Positions 1 through 5,226 of a stretch of 5,226 bases of DNA are shown in pieces. The stretch comes from Globobulimina sp. (taxonomy: Eukaryota > Foraminifera > Rotaliida), in NCBI GenBank assembly GCA_003354225.1, contig PIVH01000663.1, positions 1 to 5,226 of the forward strand, read 5' to 3'. A model generated the notes under the pieces. It had not been told where the DNA came from, did no database searches, and worked only from the letters and a program-made list of their open reading frames with translations. The translations under genes and the position numbers were made by a program. Numbering within the stretch: position 1 is the first letter of the stretch; every line of letters starts with the position of its first letter.

Positions 1-814
1 GCAAAGAACTAGAATTTCTGAATTAGAAAACTTACAAAAACTGACAAATAAATCCGTATTTGAGCAGTCCGTACAATTAAATGAATCAAATAAGAAATTA
101 ACAAACAATTCATCGGAAAATCAGCGATTACTCAGTATCTATAAACGGCAGATTGAGATTTTGAATAAAAAACTATCGAATTCGATCCACAACGAAGAAC
201 AAATCAATATAAAATGGCAAAATCTCAAGAGGCAATTAAGTGTTTCTGGGACAGACTATGTGGATAAAATTGAAGAGTTAGAAGAAGCCCTCATTGCTGT
301 CAATAACATCAACGCAAAAACCAAAAAACAGCCATCAAAATCAGCGAAAAATCGTCAAATTGTGCAATTAGAAAATAAATTAATTAAAACAGAAAATGAG
401 TTGCAATCAATTGCAAAAACATTAAAGTCTGAAATGCGACAAAGACAATGCGATCTAAAAACACATCATATAAAACTACAAAATGGCAAACAATTATATG
501 AGAAACAAATAAATCGATTACAATCAATTATTCATGAAATACAAAGTAATAATAAAAATAAGCTGAATCTGAATCGAGTCATTGCGTTAAATAACGAATT
601 GGCACAAAGTGAAGAATTAAAAAATGAATATTTGAACGAGATACAAATCCTAAAAAATAGCCTAAAAGAAACGCATCAAAATGGTAGTTGCCACCATGGA
701 AATAATCAGAATAACGCAGAACGGGATAAATTATTATTAGCACTGAACGAGAAATGTAGTAAACAGAAAGAAGAAATATGCGATTTGGAAGACATAATGA
801 ACGCAGCAGTCACA
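1..814 (+). CDS. Large coiled-coil protein, upstream exon (partial)
   Basis: The frame is open from base 2, so the gene begins outside the window. The TTG at 161 is an ordinary Leu codon, not a start. About 271 codons are visible up to the proposed donor at 815; without splicing, the frame would end at the TAG at 833-835. The product is rich in Lys, Glu, Gln, Asn and Leu and has heptad-like hydrophobic spacing almost throughout (for example KIEELEEALIAVN near 265-303 and ELKNEYLNEIQILKNSL near 613-663), with no signal peptide or membrane segment. A short His/Gly/Asn linker (GSCHHGNN, about 683-706) breaks the helix. The role is unknown: long coiled coils like this occur in centrosomal or basal-body, golgin and cytoskeletal proteins, and no diagnostic domain separates these. 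The frame and composition match the exon at 2960-5226, so I treat both as one gene. The exon identity is an inference; that the region is coding is well supported. Confidence 0.75.
356..412 (+). repeat. Degenerate internal repeat, copy 1 (QIVQL...ELQSI)
   Basis: The coiled-coil segment starting QIVQLENKL and ending ELQSI resembles the one at 3527-3604. The first 15 bases (CAAATTGTGCAATTA) differ from the second copy at one position. QIVQL and ELQSI start 14 residues apart here, against 21 in the other copy. The repeat is weak and could partly reflect biased composition. Confidence 0.35.
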
Positions 815-820
815 GTTAAG
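815..820 (+). promoter_or_regulatory. Putative 5' splice site (GTTAAG) of the host gene
   Basis: The sequence CACA|GTTAAG places a GT exactly at a codon boundary (phase 0), 18 nt before the in-frame TAG at 833-835. Phase 0 is what the acceptor at 2959 needs to keep the downstream frame. The match to a GTAAGT-type donor is only moderate. Alternatives are GTCACA at 809, also phase 0, and GTATAC at 820, which is phase 2 and would not join in frame with the acceptor. The exact donor base is therefore uncertain. Confidence 0.45.
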
Positions 821-851
821 TATACAATGAAATAGCACAATGCTACAAAAT

Positions 852-2891
852 TTAATTGCGTACAAGCAATTGGTCAGCGATGAGTTGCTTTAATTGGATG
901 TTTTTCTTCCTTAACATAGTCTGTTCTTTTTTCGTTTTTTGTTCCACTTTTTGTATCCAATAATTGCGGACAATAATTAAATTTTGAAGTGGTATCACCG
1001 CCACATTTGCCAATTGGAACCATGACTCATATAAAGGGATAATAATATGGTCAATAAATGCCAACTGAGATAACTCGATATTGGCCCTGGTCCGATCCAT
1101 AGTGGGTGTAACCGGTAAATTTAACGATCTTTCTTTGTCGCCTTGGTTCATAAACTCTGAAATTATGCGTTCTGTCCATAATAATGCGATGTTTAATGGT
1201 CGCGTTGGATTGGATAAATCCGACACTTTTATAGATATATTTCGTAATAAGGCGCGTATTTCGGATCTGGTCATAAATGATTGTGTATTGACCTCATTTT
1301 CTTCGTTGACCGCTATGCGATAATTTTTGTATTTATTACTTGCATTAGTTTTTAGTCGGAGATTATTTGTTATATTTGCTTGATTCTGCTGTTTATTTTG
1401 GTTAATGGCAGATAATATTTGTTGTTGCAATAAGTAATCTTTAATCAGAGCGACATGCTCCAAATGTTTGGAGACGTCGGTAGTTAAAACCATTTCTATC
1501 AATGCTTTGCGAGTATTTGTACGAATTTGAGTGGAAAAACGTTGAAATATGTTATATTTTTGTTTTTTGAGTGTGTTAAATGTGACGGATAAGTGATAAT
1601 TTTCCAACACTGAAGTGTCATTATATTGTATTGCTATATCAGAGCTTGTTCGGATTTCAAAATCTGAGGTGGTGCCGGGATGCCCCACGTCGTGTATGGC
1701 TGCACCGATAATACAGGTTAAAAAATCGATGGCTTCGAATTTGGAGACCACGTCCTCGGAATTTGTCAACCAAAATAACTCTGCGGCCAACACATCTGCT
1801 GCATGACACGCGTTATGATACGGATTATCACAGTACATATCTTCTATTTTTTCGATAAATGCTAAAAATACGGGTTGCCGAATATGAAATTTATTGAATA
1901 AATCAAATAAATTCATCGCATACAGTGATAAAATAGTTAGCGGCTTTTTGGTAAACTGTAATAATTCAAACGCATTAAATTGCCAACAATGTATCTTCGC
2001 AAAACATTCATTTAATTCCTTATTGCCATTGATGAGTCGGAACATTTTTGTTAATCGAATGCCTTTTGATATATTACATATTCCTTTCACTACATTGTTG
2101 ACGCCGGCATCCACCGATTGTATCAAAAAGGAAACCGATCGTTTAATGTTTTTAAATTTATCCTTTTCAGTCTGTTTATTGACTTTATTTTCCGTACCGG
2201 TTGGTTTTGAATTACTTTTTTGTTCTTCAACATGCACATTCATGACACCCTGAATCCAACTCGAAACTGCAGAATCTTGATTTTGTAATCCGTCCAATTT
2301 GTGCTGCGTCTCGACTTTCAACATTTGTTCCCGCGACATGCCGCCAATTAATTTGCGTGGTTTCTGTAAGAATATGATTAACGATAACAATTCTTTTTGA
2401 TTTATCTTATTTCCATTTGCTTGGTTGTTGGTTATCTGATGAACCATACTTAAGACTGTGCTTAATACATCTTCGGCAGTTTCGTGTTTACCATCCATTA
2501 GTTTTACTGCATTGGAATTACGTCGCATCATTGAACCAACACTGCCGACGGAGCCTCGTTTGGTTGCCGACGGTTTGTCGCTGACACTGCCATATGATCG
2601 TTTTGGCGATGTTGGCGTGATACTGCCAGACGTATTTGCATTAATATTTAAAATCGCACTCAGATCATGTTGTGAATATTTACATGATGAACTTCGTGGC
2701 GTTAAACTTGTACATTTGTCCAATATTTCATCACTGAAAACACTGTCATTGCTATTGCTGTTATTATTGTGTCCCGATTTGAGTCGAACCTTTTTGTTAT
2801 TGTCCGAATCAAATTTAAATTGTGGCCAAGCTGAATTTGCTTCGGAAGGTTGAATTGGTTCAGATATCGCACAGCATTTACACTGTCCCAT
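852..2891 (-). CDS. 3',5'-cyclic-nucleotide phosphodiesterase (class I PDE), intronless, complete
   Basis: This 679-residue enzyme is predicted to hydrolyse cAMP and/or cGMP to the 5'-monophosphate, ending cyclic-nucleotide signals. The catalytic domain covers about residues 300-645 and has the family motifs in order: YHNACHAADV (358-367, catalytic His359 and metal His363), HDVGHPG (400-406, metal ligands His400 and Asp401), SVLENYHL (427-434), VLTTDVSKHLEHV (468-480), SDLSNPTRP (557-565, metal ligand Asp558), FMNQGDKERSL (580-590) and LSQLAFIDHIIIPLYESW (607-624, with nucleotide-gripping Gln609 and Phe612). All the metal and purine-binding positions I can place are kept. KHLEHV and IKVSDLSNP most resemble the PDE8 style, but I assign no subfamily, and substrate preference cannot be read from sequence. 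Residues 1-300 are mostly disordered and Ser/Asn-rich. The start MGQCKCC fits N-myristoylation at Gly2 plus palmitoylation at Cys4, Cys6 and Cys7, so membrane attachment is likely. Residues 139-183 form two helices (AEDVLSTVLSMV and LLSLIIFLQKPRKL) like the segment before the catalytic domain in some PDEs. The C-terminus (646-679) is a short basic helix. The stop is TAA at 852-854. Confidence 0.93.
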   Translation of the reverse strand: MGQCKCCAISEPIQPSEANSAWPQFKFDSDNNKKVRLKSGHNNNSNSNDSVFSDEILDKCTSLTPRSSSCKYSQHDLSAILNINANTSGSITPTSPKRSYGSVSDKPSATKRGSVGSVGSMMRRNSNAVKLMDGKHETAEDVLSTVLSMVHQITNNQANGNKINQKELLSLIIFLQKPRKLIGGMSREQMLKVETQHKLDGLQNQDSAVSSWIQGVMNVHVEEQKSNSKPTGTENKVNKQTEKDKFKNIKRSVSFLIQSVDAGVNNVVKGICNISKGIRLTKMFRLINGNKELNECFAKIHCWQFNAFELLQFTKKPLTILSLYAMNLFDLFNKFHIRQPVFLAFIEKIEDMYCDNPYHNACHAADVLAAELFWLTNSEDVVSKFEAIDFLTCIIGAAIHDVGHPGTTSDFEIRTSSDIAIQYNDTSVLENYHLSVTFNTLKKQKYNIFQRFSTQIRTNTRKALIEMVLTTDVSKHLEHVALIKDYLLQQQILSAINQNKQQNQANITNNLRLKTNASNKYKNYRIAVNEENEVNTQSFMTRSEIRALLRNISIKVSDLSNPTRPLNIALLWTERIISEFMNQGDKERSLNLPVTPTMDRTRANIELSQLAFIDHIIIPLYESWFQLANVAVIPLQNLIIVRNYWIQKVEQKTKKEQTMLRKKNIQLKQLIADQLLVRN
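957..1994 (-). other. PDEase I catalytic (HD-type) domain within the phosphodiesterase
   Basis: Residues about 300-645 hold the all-helical metal-dependent domain. On the plus strand, catalytic His359 is at 1815-1817, His400 at 1692-1694, Asp558 at 1218-1220 and Gln609 at 1065-1067. The signature block HDVGHPGTTSDF differs from the usual pattern by Ser in place of the Asn/Gln three residues after the HPG. The Gly in HDVG, in place of the common Asp, is also seen in several fungal and protist PDEs. Catalytic activity is expected. Confidence 0.9.
1272..1430 (-). repeat. Asn/Gln-rich low-complexity insertion inside the PDE catalytic domain
   Basis: Residues about 488-540, between the KHLEHV helix and the SDLSNP metal motif, are rich in Gln and Asn (QQQILSAINQNKQQNQANIT and onward). 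They replace a shorter, variable linker in well-studied PDEs. The frame stays open, and low-complexity insertions of this kind are common in AT-rich protist proteins, so I read it as a surface loop. An in-frame retained intron is possible but has no clear splice sites. Confidence 0.6.
2514..2525 (-). other. PKA-type phosphorylation motif RRNS in the PDE N-terminal region
   Basis: Residues 123-126 are Arg-Arg-Asn-Ser, a full R-R-x-S consensus, inside a Ser/Gly-rich stretch (GSVGSVGSMMRRNSNAV) expected to be unstructured and accessible. Weaker basic sites lie nearby (KRGS at 111-114, KRSVS at 250-254), along with a proline-directed SPKR at 95-98. Phosphorylation itself is an inference. Confidence 0.45.
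2742..2768 (-). repeat. Asn/Ser low-complexity tract in the PDE N-terminus
   Basis: Residues 42-50 (NNNSNSNDS) are encoded by AAT/AAC/AGC triplets, giving a run of imperfect trinucleotide repeats. It lies in the predicted disordered N-terminal region and probably acts as a flexible spacer. Confidence 0.6.
2871..2891 (-). other. N-terminal dual-acylation signal (MGQCKCC)
   Basis: The PDE begins Met-Gly-Gln-Cys-Lys-Cys-Cys. Gly2, the permissive Gln3 and the small Cys6 satisfy the general N-myristoylation pattern. Cys4, Cys6 and Cys7 are candidate palmitoylation sites next to the myristoyl anchor, as in many membrane-anchored signalling proteins. The motif also supports this ATG as the true start, because it only works at the extreme N-terminus. 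Confidence 0.6.
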
Positions 2892-2908
2892 AACGGCTTT
2901 TTTTGGTT

Positions 2909-2932
2909 TTAATTATAAATATGTGACGACAT
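2909..2932 (-). promoter_or_regulatory. Possible short upstream ORF in the PDE leader
   Basis: On the minus strand an ATG at 2932-2930 opens a seven-residue frame (MSSHIYN) that ends with TAA at 2911-2909, 17 nt before the PDE start codon. If the transcript begins upstream of it, it could reduce translation of the phosphodiesterase. If transcription starts about 25-30 nt after the TATA-like motif at 2953-2958, the start would fall at or just past this ATG, so the uORF may not be included. Confidence 0.25.
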
Positions 2933-2944
2933 TACTTATTCCGA

Positions 2945-2959
2945 TTATTAACTATATAG
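2945..2959 (+). promoter_or_regulatory. Putative 3' splice site of the host gene
   Basis: TTATTAACTATATAG precedes the resumed coiled-coil frame at 2960. AG is at 2958-2959, and a branch-point-like TTAAC lies at 2948-2952, unusually close (about 8 nt) to the AG. The pyrimidine tract is weak. The TAG is in frame with the downstream exon, so the exon cannot be read through from further upstream. AGs at 2967-2968 and 2970-2971 would also keep the phase, so the exact acceptor is not certain. Confidence 0.5.
2953..2958 (-). promoter_or_regulatory. TATA-like element upstream of the PDE gene
   Basis: The palindrome CTATATAG (2952-2959) gives a TATATA core on the minus strand about 62 nt upstream of the PDE start codon, a plausible TATA-box position for a short leader. 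The same bases form the proposed splice acceptor on the plus strand. In AT-rich DNA such a match can arise by chance. Confidence 0.25.
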
Positions 2960-5226
2960 GAATTAAAGAAGTATAATCCAGACATAATCCATAAACTAAA
3001 GGCCAGAGCCCCCAACACATTGACATGCGAAGATGACCAAATTACTAAAATCAAACAAATCTGTGATGTGGAAATTAATCGATATCGAATTTTATATGAA
3101 AATATGGATAAAGAATATCAGTCCTATAAAAAGAAAATAAACCTCGATATTCAGCAAAAAGATGAGTGTTATTTGAATGAATTGGCGCAGCAAAAACAAC
3201 AAATTACGAAATTCCAATCTGAGATTGCTCAATTCAGGAAATTAAATTTAAATCAACAGCAACAATGTCAAACCTTACAAATTGAGAATCAATCACTTGC
3301 CACCAAATTAGAGCAGTACACTGAGCTCGAAATGCAAACTACATCGCACGTACCGCACGCTTCTAATTCTGGCGACACATTATCCGAACATGAGGCCATA
3401 CCCATATTGAAACTGAAAAGCAATGATATCGTCGAGATGGAGGAGATTATAACGCATCAAGACGCACAGATAAAAGTGCTGATGAATACAATTGAAACTC
3501 TCCAACATCACAAACCTAAGAAATCACAAATTGTACAATTAACGGGGCGTTTAGCGGTGCATGAAACGTTGCAATGCAAAAGAAAAAAAGAATTGCAATC
3601 TATTCGATCAAATTGGATCCAGGACCAAGAGCGCAGAGTCATATTAGACAAAAAATGCGCCAGTCTGGAAGCAAAAGTAAAATCGCTAAAATTTGAATTG
3701 AAAAACAGCAAACTGCACAATGAGAGCGTTTGTAATCAATTTGAAAATCATCAGAGACAAATCATTGACAAAGAGAATAAAATTCATGAATTAGAATTGA
3801 GTCAATCTCGTCTACAGTCCATACGCAAGCAATTAGAGTCGAGGGCCAATATCATGCAAAATGAAATGGACACTTTATCAAAACAACATTTCCAACATTT
3901 ACAAACATTGTCGAATGAGCATCAAAATCAGCTCAAAAAAATAAGCAACTCACAGTGTAATAACCTGAGTCAGGTTGACAATGATAAGAATAATGAATGT
4001 GCAGTGAATCATAGTTTGCAATCAAATGTTTCCAACGATTTTCACGATTCTTTAAAATGTTTGTCACATTTATTGGAAAAATATTTGATTCAACAGCAAC
4101 AAACAACTAATCAACAAAAGAAGAAAATTGGATCTTTAATGAAAGGTTTTAACAGCAATATATTAGGCGGCGTTAATATTACTTCTATTGAGGATAAACA
4201 TCAATTTATGCGGCAATTAATGAATATCGTCAGTCAGCAATATGGAAATATAATATCTCTGCAAAAACAGACCAATTTCTATGAGTGGTTATCGCGTCAT
4301 CATTATAATAAACGCAAAGAATCTGAAACCAATGAGCTTTCATTGCAATGTCAACTGCAAATTAATAAAAAACATTTAAAGCGCGTAAAGGGTGATATTG
4401 AGCACAATCAACTTATCATTCAGCAGCAATTACAGAAAAGAAAGGATTTAATCAAACAGCAAATGAACAAAGCCATTCACAGATATTTAGCGCTGGAGAC
4501 TGAATGTAATAAATTAACCGCACAGTTCAAGGGATGTAAGAAACAATGTGCTCATTTTGAATCGAAATATTTCTTTGTTTTAAACCAACTGAACCTGAAA
4601 AAGATTGATATCTCCGAGAAAGAGATGAAATTAAAGCAGGATATTTGTGAGGAACTGAGTATGAATGCAAATGAAAGAGATGCGAAACTGAAAGAATATT
4701 TGCATGATAATTTGAAGAATGTCATCCAAGAAACCATTCGGAAGTTTGAGAAGAATGATTTGTATGAAAATCAAATATTTGAGCTATCGAATGAGATGTT
4801 GTCACTTAAATATGTTCAAAACGAATTAACCAAACAATTAGAAAAAGCATTATTTGATAATCAAATGGACAAAAATGAAAATAAAAGATTGTGTCAAATG
4901 ATTCGAAATTCCAATGAATTTTATGAGAAAATGAGAAAGCATCAGCAAATAATTGAAAATGAGCATAAATGCAAACCGGAATTGTCGGAGAATAGCAGCA
5001 CCACTCAATCGCCCATAAAATATAACAAAAATCACTCTTTGCATGATATAAAAAGCATGGAATTGGAGCATGAAATATGTGATAAACAGTTGGAGAATGA
5101 ATCGCTGCAAAGCTCAATAAATGGATTACAAAAAGAAATTGAAGAGCTATTGGAACAAATAAATATCAATGAAATTAAACATGAAAATGAATTGAAGAAT
5201 ATGCGGCAACAAATAGGCAAAGAGCG
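2960..5226 (+). CDS. Large coiled-coil protein, downstream exon (partial, runs off the window)
   Basis: The frame is open for 755 codons from just after a TAG (2957-2959) to the right edge, in phase with the upstream exon across the proposed splice. The first in-frame ATG is at 3104, yet codons 2960-3103 (ELKKYNPDIIHKLKARAPNT and onward) already look like real protein, which favours an exon start over a gene start. The product is almost continuous coiled coil, with polar linkers near 3340-3400 and 4985-5035. A less helical segment lies near 4050-4330. A proline-directed SPIK site is at 5009-5020. No motor, kinase, membrane or signal sequence is visible. Together with the upstream exon, more than 1,020 residues of this protein lie in the window. 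The product could be a centrosomal or basal-body, golgin or other cytoskeletal scaffold; I do not recognise a family. Confidence 0.8.
3527..3604 (+). repeat. Degenerate internal repeat, copy 2 (QIVQL...ELQSI)
   Basis: This is the counterpart of the segment at 356-412: QIVQLTGRL followed by KKELQSI, in the same reading frame. The spacing is exactly seven residues (one heptad) longer than in copy 1. Upstream, both copies also have a D-x-V-[DE] motif 34 residues before QIVQL, which hints at an old duplication of a longer unit. Confidence 0.35.
4050..4330 (+). other. Less coiled, possibly globular segment inside the coiled-coil protein
   Basis: Between two long coiled-coil stretches lies about 93 residues with Gly, aromatic and hydrophobic content: SLKCLSHLLEKYL, then a Gln/Lys-rich spacer, then FNSNILGGVNI, then FMRQLMNIVSQQYGNIISL, ending at FYEWLSRHHYNKRK. 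It contains one of the few Trp residues of the protein (4286-4288). It could be a small folded or partner-binding module; no known domain is recognised. Confidence 0.35.

Larger units (their letters stand above)
815..2959 (+). other. Inferred large intron of the coiled-coil gene, hosting an antisense gene
   Basis: Three observations suggest an intron of about 2145 nt. The upstream coiled-coil frame terminates soon after 815. An equally coding-like coiled-coil frame resumes at 2960, directly after a TAG, with no ATG until 3104. GT and AG sites exist that join the two in phase 0. The plus strand between them has no long coiled-coil frame, only shadows of the minus-strand gene. Nearly the whole intron (2040 of about 2145 nt) is the opposite-strand phosphodiesterase gene. 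The alternative is two separate coiled-coil genes flanking the phosphodiesterase gene; I consider that less likely because the second would lack a sensible start. Confidence 0.68.

Noticed and set aside
161-835. A separate 224-residue gene starting at TTG 161
   Set aside because: The same frame is open back to base 2 with identical coiled-coil character, so 161 is an internal Leu codon.
1081-2853. Plus-strand frames of 63-131 codons at 1081-1323, 1615-1806, 1894-2253 and 2458-2853
   Set aside because: All lie opposite the phosphodiesterase. Their odd composition, such as the Leu run at 2734-2769, is the complement of its Ser/Asn tract.
815-2959. Group I/II intron or intein-like element between the coiled-coil halves
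   Set aside because: The inserted protein is a PDE, not an endonuclease, maturase or intein, and the small flanks have no room for ribozyme structure.
835-2960. Recent retroposition of the PDE gene into the coiled-coil gene
   Set aside because: The gene is intronless, but I see no poly(A) remnant after its stop and no convincing flanking target-site duplication.
3508-5220. Minus-strand frames at 3508-3720, 4552-4737, 4806-5117, 4850-5110 and 5032-5220, some looking hydrophobic or membrane-like
   Set aside because: They are complements of the coiled-coil exon: Lys/Glu/Asn codons read backwards give Phe/Leu/Ile/Ser-rich strings. They also overlap each other in different frames.
1-5226. Ciliate-type nuclear code (TAA/TAG as Gln)
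   Set aside because: Across about 1,700 codons in three frames Gln is written CAA/CAG, and TAA ends the PDE right after a plausible C-terminus.
2960-5226. Assignment of the coiled-coil protein to myosin tail, SMC, CEP290 or a golgin
   Set aside because: Only generic heptad and charge composition is visible, and no head, hinge, ATP-binding or C-terminal targeting domain lies in the window.

Overview
The window comes from a eukaryote, most likely a free-living protist. It is AT-rich and its proteins have Asn/Gln-rich low-complexity tracts. It carries a class I cyclic-nucleotide phosphodiesterase and a very long coiled-coil protein, and it shows an intron signature. TAA and TAG act as stops while Gln is spelled CAA/CAG, which argues against a ciliate code. 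A rhizarian (foraminifer-like) or amoebozoan source would fit, but the sequence alone cannot decide this. Nothing in it looks prokaryotic or viral.

Layout: (1) Bases 1-814 (+) are the internal or 3' part of an exon of a large coiled-coil protein. The frame is open from base 2 and reaches a stop at 833-835. (2) Bases 815-2959 are inferred to be an intron of that gene. Almost all of it is filled by a complete, intronless gene on the opposite strand (852-2891, minus), encoding a 679-residue 3',5'-cyclic-nucleotide phosphodiesterase. (3) Bases 2960-5226 (+) are the next coiled-coil exon, open for 755 codons to the window edge. It opens directly after an in-frame TAG that is part of a splice-acceptor-like CTATATAG. 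The first in-frame ATG is only at 3104, although the preceding 48 codons already read as the same kind of charged helical protein. A donor at 815 (GTTAAG) and an acceptor at 2958-2959 join the two halves in phase 0.

The main result is therefore a nested antisense gene: a cAMP/cGMP phosphodiesterase inside an intron of a coiled-coil (cytoskeletal, centrosomal or golgin-like) host gene. Only about 37 nt separate its stop from the donor, and about 68 nt separate its start from the acceptor. Its 3' UTR may run antisense into the host exon, and its promoter must share bases with the host's acceptor. The phosphodiesterase has an N-terminal MGQCKCC motif that suggests myristoylation and palmitoylation, a Ser-rich regulatory region with a strong PKA-type RRNS site, a nearly canonical catalytic domain, and an Asn/Gln-rich insertion inside that domain. 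No tRNA, rRNA, mobile element or CRISPR array was seen.
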